Shown piece after piece: positions 15,987-23,902 of a stretch of 28,068 nt of DNA. The notes beneath the pieces are model-generated. The model did not search any database. It saw nothing but the letters and a program-made list of their open reading frames with translations, and was not told where the DNA came from. This stretch comes from Pseudomonadota bacterium (lineage in GTDB: Bacteria > Pseudomonadota > Gammaproteobacteria > Pseudomonadales > UBA5518). The DNA is taken from the NCBI GenBank assembly GCA_963204845.1, contig CAUJIL010000263.1, forward strand, positions 1 through 28,068, read 5' to 3'. Each line of letters opens with the position of its first letter. The stretch's first letter is position 1. The translations under genes and the position numbers were made by a program.

Positions 15987-16140
15987 GTACGTCCGGGCTC
16001 TACCCGGACACGTCTTCCCTCGTAGGTCCGGGCTGTGCCCGGACATGATTCGGCTGTAGCTCCGGGCTGTGCCCGGACATCAATCGTTCGGCCATAGGCC
16101 GAACCTACGCGGTCTTTGCTCGGCCACGGGCCGAACCTGC
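15987..16140. repeat. cluster of five 24-nt REP-like palindromes
   Basis: Three copies on the plus strand (15987-16010, 16022-16045, 16056-16079) and two on the minus strand (16085-16108, 16117-16140) are each exactly 24 bases. Each has a GTAG-like 5' tetranucleotide (GTAC, GTAG, GTAG, GTAG, GCAG) and a stem of about eight base pairs with a three-base loop, for example gtccgggc-tgt-gcccggac and gttcggcc-ata-ggccgaac. This is the layout of REP elements mobilised by RAYT transposases. The cluster begins five bases after the ttcA stop, so it may also act as a terminator or stabilise the ttcA mRNA 3' end. Confidence 0.88.
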
Positions 16141-16144
16141 GGCC

Positions 16145-16984
16145 TCAGCCGACGTTGATGGCGCGGATGCGGTCGGAGGCCGGCGCGCGGGCGCGCAGGG
16201 AACGGAAATCGAACAGGCGGGTATCGGCCAGCTGGGAGGGCGCGACGTTGCCGATCGCGCCGAAGATCGAGTCGACCCGTCCCGGGAAGCGCCGCTCCCA
16301 GTCGCGCAGCATCCCCTTGATCGCCTTGCGCTGCAGGTTGTCCTGCGAACCGCACAGGTTGCACGGAATGATCGGGAAGCCGCGGTAGTCGGCGTAGGCC
16401 TCGAGGTCGTCCTCCCGGCAGTACGCCAGCGGCCGGATCACCACGTTGTCGCCGTCGTCGCTCAGCAGCTTCGGCGGCATCGCCTTGAGCTTGCCGCCGT
16501 GGAACAGGTTCAGGAACAGCGTCTCGACGATGTCGTCACGGTGATGGCCGAGCGCGATCTTGGTGGCGCCGATCTCGCGCGCGAATCCGTACAGGTTGCC
16601 GCGGCGCAGCCGCGAGCACAGGCTGCAGGTGGTCTTGCCCTCGGGGATCAGCGACTTCACCACGCTGTAGGTATCGCGCTCGAGGATGTAGAACTCGACC
16701 CCGATCGATTCCAGATAGGTCGGCAGCACGTCCTCGGGGAAGCCGGGCTGCTTCTGGTCGAGGTTCACCGCGACCAGGTCGAAGGCCACCGGTGCCGTCT
16801 TCTGCAGGTTCAGCAGGATGTCGAGCATCCCGTAGGAGTCCTTGCCGCCGGAGAGGCAGACCATCACGCGGTCGCCAGCCTCGATCATCGCGAAGTCCTC
16901 GATTGCGCGGCCCACGTTGCGCCGCAGGCGCTTCTGCAGCTTGTTGAACTCGGTGCGACTCCTGCGCGGATCAGCCGGGGCCAA
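16145..16984 (-). CDS. ttcA: tRNA 2-thiocytidine(32) synthetase TtcA
   Basis: Iron-sulfur enzyme of 279 residues that adds sulfur to cytidine 32 of certain tRNAs after ATP activation. The PP-loop is SGGKDS (45-50). Two cysteine pairs sit at C120/C123 (CSLC) and C208/C211 (CNLC), matching the cluster-binding and thiolation cysteines of the family. GHHRDDIVETLFLNLFHGGKLKAMPPKL is typical TtcA. The start is TTG at 16984, supported by AGGGAG seven bases upstream and by the normal family N-terminus (FNKLQKRLRRNVGRAI); there is no in-frame ATG nearby. A sigma-70 promoter lies just upstream. Transcription runs toward the REP cluster and fliE. Confidence 0.95.
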   Translation of the reverse strand: MAPADPRRSRTEFNKLQKRLRRNVGRAIEDFAMIEAGDRVMVCLSGGKDSYGMLDILLNLQKTAPVAFDLVAVNLDQKQPGFPEDVLPTYLESIGVEFYILERDTYSVVKSLIPEGKTTCSLCSRLRRGNLYGFAREIGATKIALGHHRDDIVETLFLNLFHGGKLKAMPPKLLSDDGDNVVIRPLAYCREDDLEAYADYRGFPIIPCNLCGSQDNLQRKAIKGMLRDWERRFPGRVDSIFGAIGNVAPSQLADTRLFDFRSLRARAPASDRIRAINVG

Positions 16985-17017
16985 GGCAATGCTCCCTGGT
17001 GACGGTACGGGGCGCGC

Positions 17018-17046
17018 ATTCTACGGGCTTTCGCCGGCCCGGTCAT
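17018..17046 (-). promoter_or_regulatory. sigma-70 promoter of ttcA
   Basis: On the minus strand, ATGACC (4 of 6 to TTGACA), a 17-base spacer, then TAGAAT (5 of 6 to TATAAT). Transcription would start about 27 bases before the TTG start. Confidence 0.6.
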
Positions 17047-17057
17047 GCCCGCATGTG

Positions 17058-17087
17058 TTGGCGCCACCTGGGCCCAGCGGCTACAAT
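17058..17087 (+). promoter_or_regulatory. sigma-70 promoter of mdh
   Basis: TTGGCG, an 18-base spacer and TACAAT, giving a predicted leader of about 58 bases before mdh. It is divergent from the ttcA promoter and does not overlap it. Confidence 0.6.
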
Positions 17088-17151
17088 GCCGCCCCTTCCG
17101 CCGCGGCCAGCGCCGCGGGTCGATCACTCAACCCGACAGGAAATCCCCGAG

Positions 17152-18132
17152 ATGAAGACTCCCGTTCGCGTAACCGTCACCGGCGCCGCCGGCCAGATCA
17201 GCTACAGCCTGCTGTTCCGCATCGCCTCCGGCGCCATGCTCGGCCCCGACCAGCCGGTGATCCTGCAGATGCTCGAGATCACGCCGGCGCTCGGCGCCCT
17301 GCAGGGCGTGGCGATGGAGCTCGAGGACTGCGCGTTCCCGCTGCTCGCGGGCATGGTCTGCACCGACCAGCCCGAGGAAGCCTTCGCCGGCACCCAGTAC
17401 GCACTGCTGGTCGGTGCGCGCCCGCGCGGCCCCGGCATGGAGCGCAAGGACCTGCTCGAGGCCAACGCCGCCATCTTCTCGGTGCAGGGCAAGGCGATCG
17501 ACGCCGCCGCCTCGCGCGACATCCGCGTGCTGGTGGTCGGCAACCCGGCCAACACCAACGCGCTGATCGCCCAGCGCAATGCGCCCGGCATCGACCCGCG
17601 CCGCTTCACCGCGATGACGCGCCTGGACCACAACCGCGCGATCACGCAACTGGCAAACCGCACCGGCAACCCGGTCACGGCCGTGACCCACATGACGATC
17701 TGGGGCAACCACTCCTCGACGCAGTACCCCGATCTGTTCAACGCCAAGGTCAACGGCAAGCCTGCGCTGGAGCTGGTCGATCGCGCCTGGTACGAGAACG
17801 ACTTCATCCCGACCGTGCAGCAGCGCGGCGCCGCTGTCATCAAGGCGCGGGGCGCCTCCAGCGCCGCCTCGGCGGCCAACGCCGCGATCGACCACATGCG
17901 CAGCTGGGCGCTCGGCACCGCGCCAGGCGACTGGGTCAGCATGGGCGTCTACAGCGACGGCAGCTACGGTATCCGGGAAGGCCTGATCTATTCGTTCCCG
18001 TGCGTCTGCAAGGACGGCGAGTGGCAGATCGTGCAGGGGGCGCAGATCAACGACTTCTCGCGCGCCAAGATGCAGGCCACCGAGCAGGAACTCACCGAGG
18101 AGCGCGACGCCGTCGCCCACCTGCTGCCGTGA
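17152..18132 (+). CDS. mdh: malate dehydrogenase (NAD-dependent)
   Basis: Cytoplasmic TCA-cycle enzyme of 326 residues that interconverts malate and oxaloacetate. The Rossmann loop is TGAAGQIS near residue 10, where many relatives have G or A in place of the S. The substrate loop with its arginines is GARPRGPGMERKDLL, followed by VVGNPANTNALIA and TRLDHNRAI. The catalytic histidine is in HMTIWGNHSSTQYPD. This is the LDH-like MDH type found in Burkholderia, Pseudomonas-group and actinobacterial genomes, not the E. coli type. The frame is open from 16999, but the family N-terminus begins at the ATG at 17152, with a GACAGGAAA upstream. It is monocistronic: a strong hairpin follows the stop. Confidence 0.96.
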   Translation: MKTPVRVTVTGAAGQISYSLLFRIASGAMLGPDQPVILQMLEITPALGALQGVAMELEDCAFPLLAGMVCTDQPEEAFAGTQYALLVGARPRGPGMERKDLLEANAAIFSVQGKAIDAAASRDIRVLVVGNPANTNALIAQRNAPGIDPRRFTAMTRLDHNRAITQLANRTGNPVTAVTHMTIWGNHSSTQYPDLFNAKVNGKPALELVDRAWYENDFIPTVQQRGAAVIKARGASSAASAANAAIDHMRSWALGTAPGDWVSMGVYSDGSYGIREGLIYSFPCVCKDGEWQIVQGAQINDFSRAKMQATEQELTEERDAVAHLLP

Positions 18133-18138
18133 CCGGCC

Positions 18139-18175
18139 ACGCCGGCACGGGGCGATAGCTCCCCCGTGCCGGCGT
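18139..18175. terminator. 14-bp hairpin between convergent mdh and an exported-protein gene
   Basis: Arms 18139-18152 and 18162-18175 are perfectly complementary (acgccggcacgggg with ccccgtgccggcgt) around a nine-base loop. There is no clear U-tract, but its place between two facing 3' ends, six bases after the mdh stop, fits a bidirectional terminator. Confidence 0.75.
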
Positions 18176-19078
18176 TCAGCCATCCGATTCGATCAGCGTC
18201 GCATCGATCCTGAACTCCCCGAGCCGCGGCTCGGTTCCCACCAGCCGCAGCGGCGCCCCCGATTCCGCGTCCACGCAGATCTGCAGCCGGTCCGCCAGTC
18301 CGAGCAGGCGGAAGTCATCCACCGCCTGTTCGTTGGTCTCGATCACGACCCCCACCTGGCGGCACCTGGTCTCGCCGCCAACCTGCGTGCGGGTGCCCGC
18401 CCGCAAGCGCGTGGGCGTGATCGCATAGTTCGCGTCGCCCTGGCGCGTCAGCGCCACGCCCAGCGCGCCGTCGTCGGTACACACACGCGCCTGGGTGCGC
18501 ACGCGCTCGCTGCGCACCAGCTCGGCGGCGAGCAGCAACAACCCGAGCGAATCCGTGCAGTCGGCGGCGCGCTCGGCCGAATGCATCCGTTCACGCTTCA
18601 GCGGCCAGCGCGCCGGTGCGCTGCCGCGCGGCGCATCGACCCCGCGCCGCTGCCATTCGTAGCTGCCACCCTCGATGAATCGGGTGAGCTTGTAGCGCCC
18701 GCCACGCGCCGAATCGAGCCGTTCGCGCTGCAGCACCTGCAGGGTATCGCGCGCGAGCCAGACCGTGACATGCGAGGCGATACCGGGCAGGCGGCTGCGC
18801 GCATCCAGGCGCCACACTCCGGCCGCCGACGCCGCGAGCCCCGTGTGCCCCGGGACATCCACCAGTTGCGCCGCGACCTCCTGCGCCGTAGGGGCCGTGA
18901 TGCTGACGCTGGAGCTGGCCACCAGCATGAACTTGCGCGCCTCGAGTTCGATGCGGTGCCAATCCCACACCGGAGCCATCGCGTCGGCGGAGGCCGCCAG
19001 CGCGAACCCGAACGCGCACACGAGGCGCCCGGCCGTGCACCAGGCCCGGCGTTCAGAGCGAGCGCATGCTGCCGCCAT
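18176..19078 (-). CDS. exported protein of unknown function
   Basis: Protein of 300 residues that I do not recognise. It begins with a basic segment and a hydrophobic stretch (AGRLVCAFGFALAASADA), consistent with a Sec signal peptide cleaved around residue 33, so it is probably periplasmic. The rest is beta-rich and reads like a family of periplasmic substrate- or sugar-linked proteins: DWHRIELEARKFMLVASSSVSI, HVTVWLARDTLQVLQRERLD, YKLTRFIEGGSYEWQRRG, and a C-terminal SGAPLRLVGTEPRLGEFRIDATLIE. A few cysteines (CTDSLG, RVCTDDGA, TRCRQVGV, ICVDAE) may pair in the periplasm. The frame starts with a GTG at 19099, but the ATG at 19078 gives a better signal peptide. Its start overlaps the end of the SDR gene by 26 bases, so it is likely co-transcribed with it. 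Confidence 0.75.
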   Translation of the reverse strand: MAAACARSERRAWCTAGRLVCAFGFALAASADAMAPVWDWHRIELEARKFMLVASSSVSITAPTAQEVAAQLVDVPGHTGLAASAAGVWRLDARSRLPGIASHVTVWLARDTLQVLQRERLDSARGGRYKLTRFIEGGSYEWQRRGVDAPRGSAPARWPLKRERMHSAERAADCTDSLGLLLLAAELVRSERVRTQARVCTDDGALGVALTRQGDANYAITPTRLRAGTRTQVGGETRCRQVGVVIETNEQAVDDFRLLGLADRLQICVDAESGAPLRLVGTEPRLGEFRIDATLIESDG

Positions 19079-19838
19079 CGACCACCACCGTCGCACCACT
19101 GATATAACTCGCCGCCGGCGAGAGCAGGAACGCTCCGGCCCGGCCGAATTCCTCCGGCGATCCGTAACGCCCGAGCGGAATCGACTGCTCGCGCTGCCGG
19201 CGCACCTGTTCCGGCCCTACCCCGAGTCGCCCGGCCTGGAACGCGTCGAGCTGCTCGGTGCGGTCGGTCGCGATCAGACCCGGAACCAGGTTGTTGACCC
19301 GTATGCCGTCTGGCGCGAGTTCGCGCGAGAGGCTCTTCGCCAGCGCGGCCACGCCGGCGCGCATCACGTTCGACAACAGCAGTTGCTCCACGGGCTCGCG
19401 GATCGTCGAGGAGGTCAGGGTCAGGATCGCGCCGCCGCGCACCCGCAGCTGCGGCAACGCGAGCCGGATCAGGCGCACCGCACCGAGCAACGTCAATTCG
19501 TACGCACCGTGCCAGGCGGCGTCGTCAAAGGCATCGAAGCCCCCGGGCGCGGGCCCGCCGGCGTTGCAGACCACCCCGTCGAGACGCCCGAAATGCGCCA
19601 CGCTCGCCTCGACCCACGCCGCGAGCGCCGTCGGGTCGCGCACGTCGCAGGCCGTGCCTCGCACGTCGGTGCCGCCCGCGCCGGCAAGTTCGCTCGCCGC
19701 ACGCGCGATGCCCTCGGCATCGCGGCTCGCGATCGCCACGCTCGCACCCTCGGCAACCAGGCAGCGCGCAATCGCGAAGCCGAGTCCCTTGCTCGCTCCG
19801 GCAATCAGGAAAACCATTCCGCGCACACCCAGATCCAT
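19053..19838 (-). CDS. atypical short-chain dehydrogenase/reductase (SDR)
   Basis: Rossmann-fold protein of 261 residues. The cofactor loop is GASKGLG (14-20), the NNAG-type motif is C-N-A-G-G (91-95), and the C-terminus has the usual VNNLVPGLIATD and SGATVVVDGG. The active-site serine pair is S143/S144. Where the catalytic Tyr (Ser+13) and Lys (Tyr+4) should be, the sequence has S156 and R160 (LLLSNVMR). Some SDR paralogues annotated as 3-oxoacyl-ACP reductases have a similar LLLSN..R pattern, so this may be a recognised subfamily whose chemistry is not classical. The ATG at 19838 is chosen over an earlier GTG at 19898 because it is preceded by GGAG and gives the standard N-terminus. Substrate unknown. 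Confidence 0.88.
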   Translation of the reverse strand: MDLGVRGMVFLIAGASKGLGFAIARCLVAEGASVAIASRDAEGIARAASELAGAGGTDVRGTACDVRDPTALAAWVEASVAHFGRLDGVVCNAGGPAPGGFDAFDDAAWHGAYELTLLGAVRLIRLALPQLRVRGGAILTLTSSTIREPVEQLLLSNVMRAGVAALAKSLSRELAPDGIRVNNLVPGLIATDRTEQLDAFQAGRLGVGPEQVRRQREQSIPLGRYGSPEEFGRAGAFLLSPAASYISGATVVVDGGSMRSL

Positions 19839-19912
19839 GACCAGCGCTCCACTGTTTCTCTGCCCCCCGCAGCGCGGCGGCGGCGCAGAGACTATCACAC
19901 GGCACGCTGGTC

Positions 19913-19918
19913 TATACT
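19913..19918 (+). promoter_or_regulatory. putative -10 box for the PilZ gene
   Basis: TATACT, 31 bases before the PilZ ATG in the 111-base divergent gap with the SDR gene. No convincing -35 is seen. Confidence 0.4.
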
Positions 19919-19949
19919 CCCAGCCGAACCGTCACAGCAGGCGCGACGC

Positions 19950-20741
19950 ATGGCCGAACGTGGACTGAAGAAAATCCTCACGGAACTGTTCTCGCGCCAG
20001 CAGCCCGAAGCTGCGGCCGCCGAGGCCCCGGATCCGCGCGCGAGCCTCGAACAGACCGTCATTCGCCTGCAGCAGCTGGTCGAGGAGCGCTGCTTCGTCG
20101 ATGTGCGTTTTCCCGACCGTGCCGACACCGTCTACCAGAGCCTCATCCTGAAGGTCGACCCTGCCGAGGGCTATGTACTGATCGACGAGCTGTTCCCGGC
20201 GCACGGACAATTCTTCATTTCGCCCGGCGACGAGGTCGAGATCACCAGCGTGCGCCGCGGCGTGCCGGTGCGCTTCGCAACCTGGGTCAGAGCAATCAGC
20301 ATCGACGAGGCCGACGGTCTGCCGGCGTACCGGCTCGCGCTGCCGGATGCGGTCGAGGCGAAGCAACGCCGCGCGCATTTCCGGCTGACGCTGGACGCCG
20401 ACAGCAGCGTGCGCCTGCGCCTGCGCGGACCCGAGGGCGAGCGCCTGCTGTGCACGGTGCTGAACCTCTCGCAGGCAGGGTTGAGCTTCGAATGCCCGGG
20501 CAACGTGACCGAGTGGCTGCGCCAGCACACGCGTCTGCGCCAATGCATGCTGCCGAGTCCGGGCCTGCCCGAGTTCCCGTGCGACCTCGAGGCGCGCAGC
20601 TTCGAGTTCCGCCGCCGTCCCTCGCGCCACACCATCGTCGGCGCCCGCATCGAGTCGCTGGCGCCCGCGGCGGCACGCCAGCTCGAGCAGTTTCTCGTCA
20701 TCGCGCAGCGCCAGCAGCGGCGCGAAACCGCGCGCGCCTGA
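19950..20741 (+). CDS. YcgR-like flagellar brake, PilZ domain protein
   Basis: Protein of 263 residues with two domains. The N-terminal YcgR-like domain covers about 35-130 (FPDRADTVYQSLILKVDPAEGYVLIDELFPAHG). The C-terminal PilZ domain has the c-di-GMP signature R-x3-R at 141-145 (RAHFR) and N-x-S-x2-G at 172-177 (NLSQAG); the second motif has Asn in place of the more common Asp. Proteins of this form bind c-di-GMP and slow the flagellar motor by contacting FliG/FliM or MotA, so it probably acts on the motor encoded to the left. The frame is open far upstream, but the ATG at 19950 is the first start after the divergent gap. Its stop abuts that of ybbP (TGATCA) with no spacer. Confidence 0.88.
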   Translation: MAERGLKKILTELFSRQQPEAAAAEAPDPRASLEQTVIRLQQLVEERCFVDVRFPDRADTVYQSLILKVDPAEGYVLIDELFPAHGQFFISPGDEVEITSVRRGVPVRFATWVRAISIDEADGLPAYRLALPDAVEAKQRRAHFRLTLDADSSVRLRLRGPEGERLLCTVLNLSQAGLSFECPGNVTEWLRQHTRLRQCMLPSPGLPEFPCDLEARSFEFRRRPSRHTIVGARIESLAPAAARQLEQFLVIAQRQQRRETARA

Positions 20742-23207
20742 TCAGTCGACGGCCCGCAGCACACCGAGCGGCGGCGTGCTCACCACCCTGCGGCAGTTCA
20801 TCAGCCCGAGCAGCGCCGACAACACCGCCCCGAGCAGAGGTCCCACCAGCCACGGCAGCGCGTGCGCGTGGAACTCCAGCTCCATCAACCGTGTCTGCAC
20901 GATCCACGCCGCGCCTTCCGCGCCGCCCGCCGCGAGCATTCCCGCGAACGCCCCGAGCAGCCCGAACTCGATCACCAGGCTGCCGAGCACCAGGCGGCGC
21001 GGCGCGCCGAGCACGCGCAGCATCGCGCCTTCCTGCAGCCGCGCGTCGAGCCCGGCGCGCACGCTCGCAACCATCACCAGCAGCGCCGCCAGCACCAGCA
21101 GTGCCAGCACCAGCGAGATCGCCTGCGCGAGCTGCGCGGTGATGCCACGCACCTGTGCCAGCAGCGCATCCACCTCGAGCAACGTCAGTGTCGGATACGC
21201 ACGCAGCAGCGCCGCCGGCACCTCGCGCTGCCCGCGATCGGCATGGAAGCTGGTCAGCCACATCGCCGCCTCGCGCTCGAGCAGGTGGCGCGGGAACATC
21301 AGGAAGAAGTTCGGCCGCATGCTGTCCCAGTCGAGTTCGCGGATGCTGCTGACCTCGGCGTCGAACCTGCTCGCCCCCACCTGCAGCGTCAGCACGCTGC
21401 CGATCCCGAGTCCGAGCGCCTGGGCAATGCCAGACTCGACCGACACCTCGTCGCGCGCCGCGCTGCCCCACCACGTGCCGGCCACCAGTTCGTTGTCACT
21501 CGGCAGCGTATCCGACCAGGTGAGGTTCAGTTCCCGGTCCACATCGAGCGTCTCGCGGTCACCGAGTGCCGGACGCGCGCCGTCGACCGCGACGATGCGC
21601 CCGGGAACCATCGGATACAGACCCGCGGTGCGGATCCCGCGCTCGGCGAGGAACGCTTCCACAGGCGCGACCTGGTGCGGCGCGATGTTCAGCAGGAAGT
21701 GGTTTGGTGCGCGTGGATCCAGCCCGCGCTGCCAGTCGTCCACGAGCGCGGTGCGCAACACCAGCAGCAGCAGCGCCAGCATCAGCGCGCACGCGAACAC
21801 CAGCGTCTGCAGCGCGTTCAGTGCCGCGTGCCGGCGCAACCCGGCGAAGGCCAGACCCACCGCGCCGCGCACGCCAACCCCGGGCAGCTGCGCACGGCGC
21901 AGCAGCACGAAGCTCGCCCCGCCGACCACGACCGCTACGCCGACCAATGCGCCAAGCACCGCGAAGGTGAGCAGCCAATCCCCGCTGTACCAGCGCAGCA
22001 GCGCGACCAGGGTGACCGCGGCGCAGGCGTAGAGCAGCCCCGGTGCGGCGCGCGGCGCGAGCTCGCGCCGCAGCACGCCCGCCGGCGACGTGGCGCTCAG
22101 CGCGAGCAGCGGCGGCGTCGCGAGTCCGAGCAGACCAAGCGCGCCGGTACCCGCACCAAGCCACAGCGCGCGCGCGCCCGGCAGCGGCACGTCCCCGGCG
22201 AGCACGCCACCGAGCAGGCTGAACGCCACCGCCTGCAGCAGCCACGCCAGCAACCAGCCGAGCAGCGTGCCGGGCAGCAGCAGCCAAAGCATGTTGAGCG
22301 TGTAAATTCCGCGGATCGCACCGGCCGTGAGCCCCAGCGTCTTCAATACCGCGACGTGCGCGCCATGGCGTGCGGCATACCGACGCACCGCCATCGCCAG
22401 CGCGACCCCGGCGAGCACCACGCCCAGCGAGCCGGCGAGCAGCAGGAACGATCGGGCACGTGCCAGCGCGTTCGCGACGCGCGGCGGGCCGTCCGCCACC
22501 GAGACGAAACGTTGTCCCGGCACCAACCGCGGCTCCACGGCGGCACGCCACGCCGCGAGTTCCTGCCGCTCGCCTGCCAGCAGGTACGAGTACTGCACGC
22601 GACTGCCCGGCTGTACCACGCCGGCCGCGGCAACGTCGCCGAGGTGCATCATGAGCCGCGGCCCCAGCGCAACGAAACTCGCAGCCGCGTCGGGCTCGCG
22701 CAGCAACAGCGCCGCGACGCGCAACTCGATCTCGCCGACCGCCACACGCTCGCCGGGTGCCACCCCGAGCGCGGGCAGCAGGCGCTCGTCCACCCACACC
22801 TCGCCACGCGCCGGCCCGTGCGTCACCTCACGCACCGTGCCTCCGATGCCATCGGCGATGGTGATCCGGCCCAGCAGCGGGTACGCATCATCAACGGCCT
22901 TGACCGTCGCCAGCTGCATCGCATCGCCATGCATCACCATCGTCGCGAAGCCGAGCACGCTCGCACTGCGCAGTCCCGCCGTGCGCGCCTCCTCGATCCA
23001 GCGCGGCTCCGCCGCGCGCGATCCGCGCAGGACGAGGTCCCCGGCCATGAACGTGGCGCCACGCTGCTCCACGACGCGCTGCAGGCGGTCGACGAACAGC
23101 CCGAGTGTGGTCACGATAGCCACCGCGAGCACCAGCGCCGCGAAGGGAATCCCGAGTTCACCGCCGCGCCAGTCACGACGGAACAGCCGCCACGCGAGCT
23201 TCAGCAC
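20742..23207 (-). CDS. ybbP: FtsX-family ABC transporter permease, YbbP-like
   Basis: Large inner-membrane permease of 821 residues. An N-terminal helix (IPFAALVLAVAIVTTLGLFV) is followed by a MacB-type periplasmic domain, an FtsX core with several helices from about residue 250, a middle hydrophobic region to about 500, a second periplasmic domain (HFLLNIAPHQVAPVEAFLAERGI) and a second FtsX core from about 690 to the end. This duplicated layout is that of E. coli YbbP; relatives handle lipids or lipoproteins, but the substrate here is unknown. The start is GTG at 23207 with GGAGAG upstream. It overlaps the ybbA stop by seven bases, so the two form a complex and an operon. Confidence 0.9.
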   Translation of the reverse strand: MLKLAWRLFRRDWRGGELGIPFAALVLAVAIVTTLGLFVDRLQRVVEQRGATFMAGDLVLRGSRAAEPRWIEEARTAGLRSASVLGFATMVMHGDAMQLATVKAVDDAYPLLGRITIADGIGGTVREVTHGPARGEVWVDERLLPALGVAPGERVAVGEIELRVAALLLREPDAAASFVALGPRLMMHLGDVAAAGVVQPGSRVQYSYLLAGERQELAAWRAAVEPRLVPGQRFVSVADGPPRVANALARARSFLLLAGSLGVVLAGVALAMAVRRYAARHGAHVAVLKTLGLTAGAIRGIYTLNMLWLLLPGTLLGWLLAWLLQAVAFSLLGGVLAGDVPLPGARALWLGAGTGALGLLGLATPPLLALSATSPAGVLRRELAPRAAPGLLYACAAVTLVALLRWYSGDWLLTFAVLGALVGVAVVVGGASFVLLRRAQLPGVGVRGAVGLAFAGLRRHAALNALQTLVFACALMLALLLLVLRTALVDDWQRGLDPRAPNHFLLNIAPHQVAPVEAFLAERGIRTAGLYPMVPGRIVAVDGARPALGDRETLDVDRELNLTWSDTLPSDNELVAGTWWGSAARDEVSVESGIAQALGLGIGSVLTLQVGASRFDAEVSSIRELDWDSMRPNFFLMFPRHLLEREAAMWLTSFHADRGQREVPAALLRAYPTLTLLEVDALLAQVRGITAQLAQAISLVLALLVLAALLVMVASVRAGLDARLQEGAMLRVLGAPRRLVLGSLVIEFGLLGAFAGMLAAGGAEGAAWIVQTRLMELEFHAHALPWLVGPLLGAVLSALLGLMNCRRVVSTPPLGVLRAVD

Positions 23208-23902
23208 GTGAGCTCTCCAGCCGCCGCCGCCGCTAGTTCCCCGCAGACCAACGTGAGCCGCCGCGAGCAGCGCGCCGCGAGCCGCTCGTCGTGCGTCACC
23301 AGCACCAGCGTGGCGCCCTGCTCGGCCTGCAGCGCGAAGATCAGATCGATCACGCGCGCACCGGTCGCGGCGTCGAGGTTGCCCGTGGGCTCGTCGGCAA
23401 ACAGCACGCGCGGTGCGCAGGCGAAGGCGCGCGCGATCGCCACGCGTTGCTGCTCGCCGCCCGAGAGCTGGCGGGGGTAGTGCCCCAGGCGCGCACCCAG
23501 CCCCACGCGCTGCAGGAATTCGTGGGCGCGCCCGGCGGCGGCACGCTCACCGCGGATCTCGAGCGGCAGCATCACGTTCTCGAGCGCGGTGAGTCCGGGC
23601 AGGAGTTGAAACGACTGGAACACGAACCCGACCATCCGCGCGCGCAGCCGCGCACGCCCGTCCTCGTCGAGGCGCGTCAGATCCTCCCCGTCGAGCATGA
23701 TCGAACCGCTGCTCGGCAGGTCCAGACCGGCGAGCAGGCCGAGCAACGTCGACTTGCCCGAACCCGACGCGCCGACCACGGCGACTGCCTCGCCGTGGTT
23801 GATTTCCAGGCTGATCCCTCGCAAGATGCCGAGCGGCCCCTCGGCGGTGGCGACTTCCTTTCCTACCCTGTTCGCGACGATCAACGGCTCGATGACCCGC
23901 AC
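23201..23902 (-). CDS. ybbA: ABC transporter ATP-binding protein, YbbA-like
   Basis: Nucleotide-binding subunit of 233 residues in the LolD/MacB group. Walker A is GASGSGKS (44-51), the Q-loop is Q96 (FVFQSFQLLPGLTALENV, typical of this group), the signature is LSGGEQ (146-151), Walker B is VLFADE (166-171) and the switch His is H204. It pairs with the following permease. The open frame continues upstream to 24292, but that is antisense to tesA. The GTG at 23902 has GGAGG six bases upstream and gives the expected length. With this start the gene overlaps the first 11 bases of the divergent tesA. Confidence 0.9.
   Translation of the reverse strand: MRVIEPLIVANRVGKEVATAEGPLGILRGISLEINHGEAVAVVGASGSGKSTLLGLLAGLDLPSSGSIMLDGEDLTRLDEDGRARLRARMVGFVFQSFQLLPGLTALENVMLPLEIRGERAAAGRAHEFLQRVGLGARLGHYPRQLSGGEQQRVAIARAFACAPRVLFADEPTGNLDAATGARVIDLIFALQAEQGATLVLVTHDERLAARCSRRLTLVCGELAAAAAGELTC

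Noticed and set aside
15870..16046. N-terminal extension of FliE through the REP-like repeats
   Set aside because: No FliE-like sequence, no ribosome site, and it would include the predicted sigma-54 promoter.
15987..16140. CRISPR array
   Set aside because: Repeats are regular and 24 bases long, but the gaps are only about 5-11 bases, the units change orientation, and each is a hairpin with two different stem sequences; no cas gene is near.
18765..19949. Long N-terminal extension of the PilZ protein
   Set aside because: It is antisense to the SDR and exported-protein genes and has no domain character; the ATG at 19950 matches the YcgR-like start.
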